Shown piece by piece: positions 14,798-22,667 of a stretch of DNA of 64,000 nucleotides. Source of the stretch: a virus; the IMG/VR virus record IMGVR_UViG_3300022699_000278, positions 1 through 64,000 of that record; one strand, given 5' to 3'. A model generated the notes under the pieces. The model saw only the letters and a list, made by a program, of their open reading frames with translations. It was not told the DNA's origin and made no database searches. Each line of letters starts with the position of its first letter. Position 1 is the first letter of the stretch. The position numbers and the translations under genes were made by a program.

Positions 14798-15587
14798 CCA
14801 GAGCCTCCTTGGTTTCTGCGTCTATGCTTTCCTGCATTGCCTTTTCCTCAATGCTCCTCATCTCTTCTTTGGTTGTCCCATTTTCTGCAGCAGTTTTTTT
14901 TACCGCCTTGGCACCCTCGGCCAATTCCTCCGTGATTTCTTTTGTGTATGTCGTCTTTTCAGGCTCAACAAACCCCGGCTTCGTTCCGATCACAATATGG
15001 AATTTTTTGTCAGGCCCGAACTCCCACTTTGTCTCGAAGCCGTTTTTCTGCAGGTAGTTTATCACGCTGTTGTAATGCCAGAATGCATGGTTGTTGTGCT
15101 TTCGGCGACCTTTTTTGTTTCTTTTGGCATATCGACTCATTACAATGATCACATCAACTTTCGGCAGCACGTTCTTCTGAAACATGTCCACCTCTTTGTC
15201 ACTGAAGTGATAGAGAACATACGAAAGGAAAACCGCATCAACCGGTCGCGAAATAGTCCCTCGTGCAGTTCTCCGCATAAACGTTTTAACGCTCATGTTC
15301 ATGAACTCAACGTCCTTGTTTTTAATTTGCTTTTTGATTTCCAGGGCCTGGTTATAATACCCATTCTCGCCCTCAACACCGGTATACGATTTTGCAATCT
15401 GAGCAATATGATACCCGGCGAGCCCGGCATTTGAGCCAACTTCAAGCACATTTTTCCCGGTAAACAGGGTGATATGCTTCAGCAGCGTAGGAAATCGAAC
15501 AGTATACCTGTCGTATTTTTGGTATACCGTTCCGTGCTTTTTCCAGTCCTTTGAAAGTTCGTTGTATTGCTTTTTAGTCAGCAACAT
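14427..15587 (-). CDS. SAM-dependent methyltransferase B with long overlapping tail (386 aa)
   Basis: ATG 15587 has GAGGAG upstream. VLEVGSNAGLAGYHIAQIA is the SAM motif, VDAVFLSYVLYHFS the motif IV region; together with the N-terminus this is a paralogue of 8976-9569. After about residue 215 the protein becomes a Lys/Glu/Arg/Thr-rich, low-complexity tail, and its last ~123 codons overlap the 14198-14797 gene in another frame. The tail may be a real disordered extension or simply the lack of a stop. Confidence 0.75.
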   Translation of the reverse strand: MLLTKKQYNELSKDWKKHGTVYQKYDRYTVRFPTLLKHITLFTGKNVLEVGSNAGLAGYHIAQIAKSYTGVEGENGYYNQALEIKKQIKNKDVEFMNMSVKTFMRRTARGTISRPVDAVFLSYVLYHFSDKEVDMFQKNVLPKVDVIIVMSRYAKRNKKGRRKHNNHAFWHYNSVINYLQKNGFETKWEFGPDKKFHIVIGTKPGFVEPEKTTYTKEITEELAEGAKAVKKTAAENGTTKEEMRSIEEKAMQESIDAETKEALDGDKGSAEVHREEKDESSRGRSTRQWQGRVSEGKPRGTTQRKDVAKGTGRNLRTKKQDSGDEGVLQPVMEKSTKAPVREKDIQKVAKAPRTRRSTKANENSTGEHKPSVQKNIAQGEGLCDKD

Positions 15588-15598
15588 TGTATTCTCCT

Positions 15599-16546
15599 CT
15601 ATTTTAATATGTTTACCAACCACATCATAGCCTGTTCTCGATTGCCTATTTTGCTTTTTATAACTTTAATGTGTTCCTCGTTATCTAAATATACTGCATT
15701 TTTTATGGTTTTAATCGCCGATTTAACATTCAATGCCTTGTATTTCAAAGCAGTTTTCCCTGGTATACAGTGGTCGCTGCAGCCAGCCAGTGGTGCATCC
15801 GGGTATATTACCTTACACCCGCACAGTGCAGCCTCTATCGGTGGGTTATGTAGCCCTTCCTTTGTGCTTGTGGATACCCATGTCCCTATAGTATTATACA
15901 TTTTTATCAGCTGCGAGTGTGAAGGGTTTTTTATAAACAGAACGAACCTGTCGTCAACAAAACGCCATATTTTTTTATTCAAGTCATACCCATACCCAAA
16001 GTAGTTGTATTTATCACCAAGATTTTTAATCAGCTTCATTGCAAAATCAAAGTTTTTGCGTGGCTTGGTTGAAACCAGAAAACCAAGGCTCTTCGGGTTC
16101 CTTGCACCATTGTTGCTCCACTTGTCTATATCAACACCCTGATGTGCGATAGCCGTTTTTATACCGTGAGCAAGAAACCAGTCGTACAGGTTTTCACTGT
16201 TTACTATGACGTGAACCCTTCTGGCCTTTCTCAGAATATTAGCTTTTGACATTTGATGACTTTCAAGAAGCCTACACCAATAGTAGGCCCTTGCATTTTT
16301 TGGCTTTGTTTTTAACATGGGGCCAATGTCGCTTATTGAACATGCTATGCAAACATCTGTATCCGGGGGAATTCTTTTTAATGGTGGCTTATGCTTAATC
16401 CAAGTGTGCCTATCAGAATGAGTAACAATATGCGTTCTGTGTCCAAGCTTATTCAGAGTCTGTGTACATAATATTATAGTTCGGCTGCCGCCACACTGGT
16501 TTAATCCACCATAATATGGATGCTGTGCACAGAAAGCTATTTTCAT
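15599..16546 (-). CDS. GT-B glycosyltransferase, GT4-like (315 aa)
   Basis: N-terminus MKIAFCAQHPYYGGLNQCGG is the GT4 acceptor loop; IAHQGVDIDKW the linker; LGFLVSTKPRKNFDFAMKLI the donor-domain start; TSTKEGLHNPPIEAALCGCK then VIYPD the donor site. Overlaps the previous stop by ATGA. Confidence 0.85.
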   Translation of the reverse strand: MKIAFCAQHPYYGGLNQCGGSRTIILCTQTLNKLGHRTHIVTHSDRHTWIKHKPPLKRIPPDTDVCIACSISDIGPMLKTKPKNARAYYWCRLLESHQMSKANILRKARRVHVIVNSENLYDWFLAHGIKTAIAHQGVDIDKWSNNGARNPKSLGFLVSTKPRKNFDFAMKLIKNLGDKYNYFGYGYDLNKKIWRFVDDRFVLFIKNPSHSQLIKMYNTIGTWVSTSTKEGLHNPPIEAALCGCKVIYPDAPLAGCSDHCIPGKTALKYKALNVKSAIKTIKNAVYLDNEEHIKVIKSKIGNREQAMMWLVNILK

Positions 16547-17340
16547 TCAATGATCCTTCTAATTGCCTTGACAACCTTCTCAACCGGAGGATTCCATTTA
16601 TGTTTATCAAGCACCTTGCATGGTGTATTAAATGGATTCCAAAGTCGTTTATACCTGTTGCGGTTAGTTCCTTTAATAATTTTCAAATACTCGTTTCCGG
16701 TAATTACTACATGGGGACATCCGCAAAGAGATGCGAGGTGCATGGGGCCGGAAGAAGTTCCAACACAAACTTTGGCAATAATTAGGGTATTACACAATTC
16801 CTGCAATGACCTGTCCCGCAGATCAACAGTTCCTTTAACGTGATATGCCCCACTTTTAGTTCCAATAGAAGCACAATGTTTTGGATCAACACCGAGTAGC
16901 TTCATCACTTTTTCGTATCGTGCTGGTGGGAAATTCAATTTTGACTGTCTATACTTTTTCATATGTCGGGCATGAAAAACAACCTTATAGCCATACCTGT
17001 TTGTTGGCGAAGGTGCCGTCCCGTACATAACATATTCCCTCGGCCACATCATACAAACGTTACGGCGTGGTTCAATAACTTTGGCGTCCGGATACTTCCG
17101 CTTTATTTTGTCGGGCATGTGCGTCACCTTGCCATTCAGCAGCCACCGATCGGAGTCACCTTTTTTATCATAGTGGTGTATTTTGTCAGCAAAGTCTTCG
17201 TATAAGTAGTCATTACCTGTTCTACAAACAATAACCGTTTTGCCATAGTTTCTGGAACGCTTACGTATTGCCGGTATCCATGTAGTAAGATTCCAACCAA
17301 ATTCAAGCGCAGTGTCTGGTCCTGCAAGCAATTTTTTCAT
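16543..17340 (-). CDS. GT9/heptosyltransferase-like glycosyltransferase (265 aa)
   Basis: The C-terminal VCVGTSSGPMHLASLCGCPH is the ADP-heptose:LPS heptosyltransferase donor motif (G..SGP.H.A...G.P). YKVVFHARHMKKY opens the donor domain. Start ATG 17340 is preceded by GAAGGC. It is the first gene of the main glycan block. Family fit is good; the sugar need not be heptose. Confidence 0.75.
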   Translation of the reverse strand: MKKLLAGPDTALEFGWNLTTWIPAIRKRSRNYGKTVIVCRTGNDYLYEDFADKIHHYDKKGDSDRWLLNGKVTHMPDKIKRKYPDAKVIEPRRNVCMMWPREYVMYGTAPSPTNRYGYKVVFHARHMKKYRQSKLNFPPARYEKVMKLLGVDPKHCASIGTKSGAYHVKGTVDLRDRSLQELCNTLIIAKVCVGTSSGPMHLASLCGCPHVVITGNEYLKIIKGTNRNRYKRLWNPFNTPCKVLDKHKWNPPVEKVVKAIRRIIE

Positions 17341-17370
17341 TCGTGCCTTCTATTTCCTCACAACGGATTG

Positions 17371-17769
17371 CTAATCGTCATTAAATCTTCTTTTGTACGA
17401 TCCTCGCATTTTATACGGAAACATTTGAAATGTTACCGGGTGGTCCACCCAGCAAACACCGACGTATGCTGAGCCTTCCGGAAGGCTGTTCATCCAGTCC
17501 CTTTGATGTTTATCTAATCTTGAACATGGCATTGTATTTCCTTTTGCCTCTTTAACTTCACATGCGATAAATTTGCTGTTTCTACTAATATATCCGGTAT
17601 AATCTGAAATACCATCTGACCGTTCGTAAACTACGGTTAGTTTGTTATTTATTTTTATGACCTTTGACCGTGGTTGATGTCGGAACATTGCTAAGCCGTT
17701 AGATTTGAAATACCACTCTGCAGCCTGTTCACCGGTTGTTCCATTGGATTGTTTTTTTATGGTTGTCAT
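17371..17769 (-). CDS. RecU-like Holliday junction resolvase or PD-(D/E)XK nuclease (132 aa)
   Basis: SDYTGYI followed by FIACEVKEAKGNTM gives the D...E.K metal site of the PD-(D/E)XK fold (about residues 55-78); RLDKHQRDWM is the conserved HQ helix of RecU-type enzymes. Small size fits phage resolvases. It lies next to the recombination genes at 19.8-21.6 kb and probably resolves branched DNA before packaging. Confidence 0.7.
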   Translation of the reverse strand: MTTIKKQSNGTTGEQAAEWYFKSNGLAMFRHQPRSKVIKINNKLTVVYERSDGISDYTGYISRNSKFIACEVKEAKGNTMPCSRLDKHQRDWMNSLPEGSAYVGVCWVDHPVTFQMFPYKMRGSYKRRFNDD

Positions 17770-17803
17770 ATTAACAACATTTCCAATCTACAGAATTTTT
17801 ATC

Positions 17804-17834
17804 GTTGTAGGCAATAAAATTTCGCCATTTTACT
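17804..17834 (+). repeat. Left 31-bp inverted repeat of a mobile-looking block
   Basis: Begins GTTGTAGGC and ends TTTCGCCATTTTACT. It matches the reverse complement of 18971-19001 at 27 of 31 positions without gaps. AACAAC at 17773-17778 can pair with GTTGT, giving an attC-like layout. Confidence 0.7.
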
Positions 17835-17878
17835 AAAACAAAAGACTGACAGACATTAAGAACAAAAGGAATTATAGT

Positions 17879-18145
17879 ATGACTGATGAACAATATTATA
17901 AAATTAAGTCCTTTGTTCTTTCTCTGTTTGAGAAAGAAGAACAGTTTTGGATTGAATCTCATAATTTTTCTGATTTATTTGACCTTTCTCACGGTTATTA
18001 TCAAGAATTGATTGAACGTGTGACAAAAGAAGATCACCCCTTTTTGAATGACGCTCGTTGTAAAGACGAATACGGCGACCCATCCGGCCAGATTCAGTTC
18101 TACCGGAAATTAGAAGAGGGTGGGAACCCTGTCCATTTACAATAG
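17879..18145 (+). CDS. Hypothetical protein inside the inverted-repeat block (88 aa)
   Basis: ATG 17879 follows AAAGGAATTATAGT at good spacing, on the strand opposite to neighbouring operons. Acidic and aromatic (FWIESHNFSDLFDLSHGYYQ; CKDEYGDPSGQIQFYRKLEE). No family recognised. A minus-strand ORF with a good start is antisense to it. Confidence 0.6.
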   Translation: MTDEQYYKIKSFVLSLFEKEEQFWIESHNFSDLFDLSHGYYQELIERVTKEDHPFLNDARCKDEYGDPSGQIQFYRKLEEGGNPVHLQ

Positions 18146-18251
18146 AATCTAAATCAAATTCAATACCATTTAATTCAACATATACAGGAGCATCATCGTT
18201 CATAAATGTATCGAATTTATTTAATATCGATCTCAAAGTTCCATAGTTCAT
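17904..18251 (-). CDS. Antisense ORF, possibly a truncated gene (115 aa)
   Basis: ATG 18251 has a strong AGGAG site, and the first ~35 residues (MNYGTLRSILNKFDTFMNDD, PVYVELNG) look like a genuine small phage protein. After that the frame lies entirely antisense to the plus-strand gene. It is likely the 5' end of a gene cut off when the plus-strand gene was joined on. Confidence 0.4.
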   Translation of the reverse strand: MNYGTLRSILNKFDTFMNDDAPVYVELNGIEFDLDSIVNGQGSHPLLISGRTESGRMGRRIRLYNERHSKRGDLLLSHVQSILDNNREKGQINQKNYEIQSKTVLLSQTEKEQRT

Positions 18252-18431
18252 ATAACAACTCCTAATGGCGGTACTTTCTATATGCGATCTCTGTTGACAA
18301 AAGTATTATGAACCCATTTTATCTAAAATCCAATTACCTATAATAGGTATAGCATATCCAATTGGGATACAAATAATCATAGAAACAATAAATGGAACAA
18401 AAAACGCTATTAAATAAAGGATGATAACATT

Positions 18432-18926
18432 ATGAGTAGTAATACCCCAGAATGTGTAAATTTTCTCCCCATCATCAGCACATTTTTTGGTTCTTTCTTT
18501 GGTGTTATAATTGGTGCGATTTTGAACAATCGTTTTGTTATCAAGAGTACAGATTTGCATTTTTTTAATATCGCCGCTATTAAGTTTAGAAAAGAAATCC
18601 ACCCTTTTTATAGTGAAGTTCGAGAAATGCTCTTGAAAGATAACAAAGGAATGATCGGCAACAATGAAACATGGTCTTATAGAAGAATGCAACAAATCCT
18701 TCCCGAGCATAGAAAAATTATTGAAGAATTTATTTTCTCTATTCCTATTAACCATAGGCATAGCTTCGACATAATTGCCGACACATACTGTCCCCAAAAA
18801 GAAACATATACAGAAGATGATATTAATGCGATGTATTGGTCTGGAGTTGATATGAAAGTTGAAATGTCTATAAGAAATAAAATTAAAGAAAAAATTGAAC
18901 AGATGATGAATTTTAAAATCACGTGA
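18432..18926 (+). CDS. Membrane-anchored accessory protein (164 aa)
   Basis: ATG 18432 follows AAAGGATGATAAC. Residues ~11-30 (FLPIISTFFGSFFGVIIGAI) are one transmembrane helix; the rest is a helical soluble domain (EIHPFYSEVREMLL, HRKIIEEFIFSIP). The layout resembles small accessory proteins common in bacterial gene cassettes, but the family was not identified. The preceding 180 nt holds no supported gene. Confidence 0.6.
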   Translation: MSSNTPECVNFLPIISTFFGSFFGVIIGAILNNRFVIKSTDLHFFNIAAIKFRKEIHPFYSEVREMLLKDNKGMIGNNETWSYRRMQQILPEHRKIIEEFIFSIPINHRHSFDIIADTYCPQKETYTEDDINAMYWSGVDMKVEMSIRNKIKEKIEQMMNFKIT

Positions 18927-18970
18927 TCTTTTTATTTTGTTAATTCCAATGCTAATAAAGCATGACAAGA

Positions 18971-19062
18971 AGTAAAATGGCGAAAAATTACAGCCTACAA
19001 CACGCAAAGGCAGGCTCGAAGACTCGCCCAAACGCTGACGCGCTTCTGCATTTGCGGAACCG
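18971..19062 (-). repeat. Right inverted repeat plus attC-like hairpin
   Basis: 18971-19001 is the reverse-oriented partner of 17804-17834. It continues into a structured stretch: on the minus strand AACAAC, GGTTC, CGCAAATGCAG, a ~32-nt loop, CTGCCTTTGCG, T, GTTGTAGGC. Inner arms pair at 10 of 11 positions and the outer AACAAC/GTTGT also pair. A second hairpin (TCGCTAAC with GTTATGCGA) follows near 19120-19150. No gene is seen in 18927-19158. Confidence 0.5.
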
Positions 19063-19158
19063 TTGTTAAGTAATCTCCACATAGTATAATTCCATCCAAT
19101 ATTAAATTCAAAAACTTGTCGCTAACGCTAACTGTTCGCGGTTATGCGAATGTGACAG

Positions 19159-19404
19159 CTATATCAAATCCCAAAAATTATCGTTAACCGCTTGCGTAAA
19201 TTCAGACGGCACATTTTTCTGACTTGCAATAAACTCTGTTAACTTTTCCTTGATATCCGCTAGCATTACGGACGAACCGCTGTCGGTGGATGTAACCTTT
19301 GCTGCCACTAGATCGGCGACTTCCGCTGCTGCCACTGATGCCGCTTCGTCCGTAATGCACTTGCCACGTATAGCATAAAATATTTCGTTGAACAGTGTCG
19401 CCAT
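19159..19404 (-). CDS. Hypothetical Ala-rich protein (81 aa)
   Basis: ATG 19404 has GGGGAG upstream, which is preferred to the longer ORF. Acidic and Ala/Val-rich helix (AASVAAAEVADLVAAKV) followed by LADIKEKLTEFIASQ. Upstream lies the GTTGGTGTAAAT leader element. No family recognised. Confidence 0.5.
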   Translation of the reverse strand: MATLFNEIFYAIRGKCITDEAASVAAAEVADLVAAKVTSTDSGSSVMLADIKEKLTEFIASQKNVPSEFTQAVNDNFWDLI

Positions 19405-19426
19405 ATAACTCCCCAAAGCAAAGTTT

Positions 19427-19438
19427 ATTTACACCAAC
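19427..19438 (-). promoter_or_regulatory. Leader element GTTGGTGTAAAT
   Basis: Minus-strand GTTGGTGTAAAT, 22 nt upstream of the 19404 start. Identical 12-mers precede the HNH gene (7035-7046) and a zinc-ribbon gene (39791-39802, plus strand). Confidence 0.5.
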
Positions 19439-19447
19439 TTATTGTTA

Positions 19448-19597
19448 TCAGAACCATCTTTTTTTATAGTTTTTCTGTATGTGCCTACCAGACAACGGCT
19501 TATTTATTTTTACACCTCTTGGGTCTGGCAAAGAATCGTACAAAACTTTTCGCTTTCTCATCACAACAGCATCAACAATTCTGTCAAAAAAATTCAA
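19448..19597 (-). CDS. Small basic protein (49 aa)
   Basis: The only plausible initiation codon covering the whole frame is TTG 19597, with AGGA 10 nt upstream; an internal ATG at 19561 would give 37 residues. DSLPDPRGVKINKPLSGRHI looks like real protein sequence. Function unknown. 19598-19805 contains no other supported gene. Confidence 0.45.
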   Translation of the reverse strand: MNFFDRIVDAVVMRKRKVLYDSLPDPRGVKINKPLSGRHIQKNYKKRWF

Positions 19598-19805
19598 TAC
19601 TATTCAATCCTGTTATCCTTTTCCACTTCCGGTAAACCGCGTGTTCATTATATGATATTGCAATTGTGGTGCTCATTTGTGTACCAGTTTTTTATAGGGT
19701 CCTACTTTTGTATATATTTCGAGAATATGCGATCAATCTTTATCTTCAGTTTATTGTAGTTCTAGTTCATTTTCCCTGAAATTTATTAAGTAATATACAG
19801 TTGCC

Positions 19806-20210
19806 TTATCTGTTATAGTGTGCATAAAAATCATCCCAACTATCGTCTCCGGGTTCTGGAAGCTGCACACCGTTTTCATTCATGAAAAGTTTAATGCTGT
19901 CCAGAAACATTGTAAACTGTTTTGAATCCAGTTTGGAGGTGCCGCTTGTTACCGTAACCCTATCACCAAACAAATCTTCTTTAATCTCTGGAAGAAACTT
20001 TTGGCAAAAGTATTTGTACAGTGTATCCTTGTCATTCCCTGTTTCATCCTGTATGCATTGTAACCACATCCACATAAGCCTATTTGATGCGATACTACGA
20101 ACCTTGCGCTTTGCCTTTACCTCACCGATAAACGGACAGTTGAGCTTTATTGCCCTAACCTGTTGTACAAACCTCTCCCGATCGGACTCTGTGATAATGA
20201 TTGTTCTCAT
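19806..20210 (-). CDS. NinB/Orf-like recombination protein (134 aa)
   Basis: ATG 20210 overlaps the upstream stop as TGATG. ASNRLMWMWLQCIQDETGND, then YFCQKFLPE and TSKLDSKQFTMFLDSIKLFM, PEPGDDSWDDFYAHY match the layout of NinB-type proteins (R..N...W, T..L....F...), which load recombinases on single-stranded DNA. Placed directly after the SSB-like, YqaJ and ERF genes. Confidence 0.55.
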   Translation of the reverse strand: MRTIIITESDRERFVQQVRAIKLNCPFIGEVKAKRKVRSIASNRLMWMWLQCIQDETGNDKDTLYKYFCQKFLPEIKEDLFGDRVTVTSGTSKLDSKQFTMFLDSIKLFMNENGVQLPEPGDDSWDDFYAHYNR

Positions 20211-20467
20211 CAGAACGGACAACTATCTTCTGCTTGCGGCTGTTCTCTTTGAAGTGTTTGTGTTGGGGCACCTCCATATTCAGGCGCATCTTCACCGATG
20301 TGGCCAGACCACCACTTCTTTCCCTCACCAGTGGTTTTTGTCCAGAGCACCACCGGTATTGATATGCCAAAAATACGAATTTTTCCCTTTAATGAAGGCA
20401 ACCTCTTTCCCTCCTGTGGTGGCACGCTATTGAGTACAATTTGTCCATTGTTGAGTTTAAAAGCCAT
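20210..20467 (-). CDS. Small protein with an SSB-like C-terminal tip (85 aa)
   Basis: ATG 20467 has AGGAGC upstream. Residues ~1-60 are beta-rich (LKGKIRIFGISIPVVLWTKT, KKWWSGHIG), then a polar linker ends in EDSCPF, close to the acidic D.PF tip with which single-strand binding proteins recruit partners. It lies between YqaJ and NinB genes. A compact SSB substitute is an inference. Confidence 0.5.
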   Translation of the reverse strand: MAFKLNNGQIVLNSVPPQEGKRLPSLKGKIRIFGISIPVVLWTKTTGEGKKWWSGHIGEDAPEYGGAPTQTLQREQPQAEDSCPF

Positions 20468-20476
20468 AGAACGCTC

Positions 20477-21070
20477 CTAAATATTTAGATTGTATCGATT
20501 AAGAATATTGTTTAACTTTGTCATAAACCCATTAAGTTTTTCTTCAATTTCGTTGAAGTTTATATCTTTTGCAAAAAACCTTTTTTCGTAATATGCAAGA
20601 TCACCGGAAAGATCGGAACAATAACCGAAATAGTCCCAATATTCGCGACCGGTACAAAACAAATTCCATTTAATTTGCCATGCATATTTTTTATCTATTT
20701 TATCTGTTAAGATAACTCGGATATGGTTATCGGGAAGTAAACATTTTATTTCGACCCCCCCGTTCTCTCCGATCAACCCGTCGGGAGAACAGCCACACAT
20801 ACTATATACTGGATGTTCAATGTATGCGATTTCTTTTACTGCTGTATTATGTACAATTTTATAATATTCGAGGGCCTCATTCTCCATTTCAATACCACGT
20901 TTCATTGCTTGTGTTAACGGAGTCGCCTTTCTCTGAGCCATAGCAATCTCTGATATTAATAATGCCATAAGGTTTTTTTGCGCCAACTCGGACCCCATTA
21001 AATCATCCGCACGGGTTCCGGTTATCTTCCCGAGCTTTTCCGCAAACCATTCTTCTGACCGCTGTTTCAT
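20477..21070 (-). CDS. YqaJ/lambda-Exo family exonuclease (197 aa)
   Basis: RSEEWFAEKLGKITGTRADD is the YqaJ entry motif, GIEMENEALEYY the conserved Glu helix, and CSPDGLIGENGGVEIKC holds the D and E.K metal ligands. The C-terminal half (YAWQIKWNLFCTGREYWDYF) is the family Q...M/L.... segment. It resects double-stranded DNA for the ERF annealing protein encoded just upstream. Confidence 0.85.
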   Translation of the reverse strand: MKQRSEEWFAEKLGKITGTRADDLMGSELAQKNLMALLISEIAMAQRKATPLTQAMKRGIEMENEALEYYKIVHNTAVKEIAYIEHPVYSMCGCSPDGLIGENGGVEIKCLLPDNHIRVILTDKIDKKYAWQIKWNLFCTGREYWDYFGYCSDLSGDLAYYEKRFFAKDINFNEIEEKLNGFMTKLNNILNRYNLNI

Positions 21071-21071
21071 A

Positions 21072-21632
21072 TTATGCCTCTTTCTTCTTGAGCATTCCGA
21101 TCACAACAGCGGCAGCACGAAAACCAAGGTCTTCAACAGTTTCCCCCCATCCACGATTTTTGATAAAATCGTTAATCTTTTCGGGATCAACTTTTTTTTC
21201 TGCTGAAAGGGTGTGTATTTTATTTTTTTGTTCTTCTGTTGCTGGCCTGGTTTCTGTATGCCCGTTCAAGCTACCGTCATCGTCGTAAGTGAGTACGTTG
21301 AGTATACAGCATAACGAATACCTTCGTGCATACGTCAGGGCACTTCCAAATCGTATGGCCTCTGGTTTTGGCATTAGTAGGGTTATATTTACAACAGATT
21401 CTAATTGGCTTTCGTCATCATACAGTATTGTCTTTAGAAGCTGTTGTCCATCTCCTACCGTAGGAATATAACAAACAGAAAGCCCTAATTCTATTAGAAT
21501 TGGCATTACCGCATTTGTTACATCTTCGAGGTTCGCATATTTTGATTTTGTAAATTCGTTATTGCGGGTTTTATTTACACCAGAAAAAAGCCTCTGAAAT
21601 TCAGCTATTTTTGTTAACATTTTTTGATTCAT
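21072..21632 (-). CDS. erf: ERF single-strand annealing protein (186 aa)
   Basis: Start placed at ATG 21632 behind GGGAGG. KSKYANLEDVTNAVMPILIE (~25-45), GSALTYARRYSLCCILNV and DDDG are the ERF family signatures. The C-terminal ~70 residues are a Lys-rich variable tail. With the YqaJ exonuclease it forms a classic phage recombination pair. Confidence 0.88.
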   Translation of the reverse strand: MNQKMLTKIAEFQRLFSGVNKTRNNEFTKSKYANLEDVTNAVMPILIELGLSVCYIPTVGDGQQLLKTILYDDESQLESVVNITLLMPKPEAIRFGSALTYARRYSLCCILNVLTYDDDGSLNGHTETRPATEEQKNKIHTLSAEKKVDPEKINDFIKNRGWGETVEDLGFRAAAVVIGMLKKKEA

Positions 21633-21685
21633 TCTTACCTCCCATTCACTTTGGCATGCTTTGATTACTCTTAATGGAATCATTA

Positions 21686-21928
21686 TTATGTGCTGTTGCC
21701 AGCCGACTCCATATTATTACTTTGGCCAGCGGACATGTTCAGGCGCTCATCATCGCGCCGATAATACTTTTCGAAACTATCCCAACTGTGATATGCACCA
21801 TAAAACTCCATTGATGCATTGTAAACCATAGTGCCGTCGTGAGTATCGAAGTAAATAAACTGGACAGGTACACCAAGTTTGCTATGCAGCTTGTGAGCGC
21901 CAATTCGCGTTACACCACTGAGGTTCAT
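21686..21928 (-). CDS. Hypothetical protein (80 aa)
   Basis: ATG 21928 has AGGAGAC upstream; the longer frame from 22000 has no such site though it overlaps the previous stop. LGVPVQFIYFDTHDGTMVYN is beta-rich, the C-terminal end polar. No family recognised. Confidence 0.5.
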   Translation of the reverse strand: MNLSGVTRIGAHKLHSKLGVPVQFIYFDTHDGTMVYNASMEFYGAYHSWDSFEKYYRRDDERLNMSAGQSNNMESAGNST

Positions 21929-21993
21929 TTTGTCTCCTATCCGGCCAACTATAATTATAGACTCGGCTGGCAATTTTGCACTGCTGCTATTGA

Positions 21994-22209
21994 TTACCAT
22001 ATTATTCTTTTGGCGAACGGGTTAATCGCTATAGCCTTGTGCTCAAAAGGATCAATAAAGCGCAACTCACCACGATCTTTAATAAACTCCATAACTGGGT
22101 AACGGCACTCTCTACCATTCACCTTTGTAAATCCTACATTCCAACGCAAAAATCGAAATCCATTTTCATGTGCGATACGTTTAGCATCTTTAATCAACGT
22201 TTTTACCAT
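21994..22209 (-). CDS. Hypothetical protein (71 aa)
   Basis: ATG 22209 follows GGGGGATAC. Basic and aromatic (RIAHENGFRFLRWNVGFTKV, CRYPVMEFI). The leader contains TTTTATAGG, similar to leaders of other small genes at 39308 and 39817. Function unknown. Confidence 0.5.
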   Translation of the reverse strand: MVKTLIKDAKRIAHENGFRFLRWNVGFTKVNGRECRYPVMEFIKDRGELRFIDPFEHKAIAINPFAKRIIW

Positions 22210-22252
22210 TGTATCCCCCAGTGAGCCAACCTATAAAATAAAAATCAATTTA

Positions 22253-22274
22253 ATTGCAATCAACGTTCTCAGGC
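22253..22274. other. Conserved 3'-end element of accessory gene
   Basis: On the minus strand GCCTGAGAACGTTGATTGCA spans the stop of the 22269-22586 gene, the counterpart of 8318-8339. Confidence 0.4.
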
Positions 22275-22586
22275 GCCCGCCCGAAGTTGCTGATATACAA
22301 ATTTACAAAACTGTGATAATACGCGCATGTCTCGACCATCAGCACACGTTGACTTATCTTCCACATACTTGTGAACCATTTCCTTAACGTCAGGCAATTT
22401 TGGACTGCCTGTGTTGTTAGACGTAACTGGACCCACCGCAACACCATGTGAGGCCAAAATGTTATTTAATTCCACCATAAGACCGCCGAAACGATTACGA
22501 ACAACCTGCGGACGTTCTAATATTTCGAATAATGATTCACCGATGATAGAGTATGTATCAAGTAATACTTTTACTTCTTTTTTCAT
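22269..22586 (-). CDS. Hypothetical protein sharing ends with 8333-8617 (105 aa)
   Basis: ATG 22586 follows TTGGAGG. Helical (ILERPQV, LMVELNNILAS), with NTGSPKL and the terminal LRAGA shared with 8333-8617, but without its Cys cluster. The two therefore look like modular accessory genes with a common end. Function unknown. Confidence 0.55.
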   Translation of the reverse strand: MKKEVKVLLDTYSIIGESLFEILERPQVVRNRFGGLMVELNNILASHGVAVGPVTSNNTGSPKLPDVKEMVHKYVEDKSTCADGRDMRVLSQFCKFVYQQLRAGA

Positions 22587-22622
22587 GGTCGAACCTCCAA
22601 TATAAAAGGGCCAGTTATGTTT

Positions 22623-22666
22623 TACAACTACTTGCTATGCGTAATGTACAATAGTAAGTCGTTGTA
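22623..22666. other. Intergenic hairpin with repeat shared at 37.6 kb
   Basis: TACAACTACTTGCTA (22623-22637) pairs with TAGTAAGTCGTTGTA (22652-22666) at 13 of 15 positions, starting one base after a stop codon. Within it, the 22-mer at 22625-22646 matches 37638-37659 (opposite strand) at 21 of 22 bases. Confidence 0.6.
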
Positions 22667-22667
22667 T

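Noticed and set aside
18306-19082. 258-codon minus-strand ORF
   Set aside because: Mostly antisense to the well-started plus-strand gene 18432-18926 and running through the right inverted repeat; its last 40 codons are hydrophobic but have no start or ribosome-binding site.
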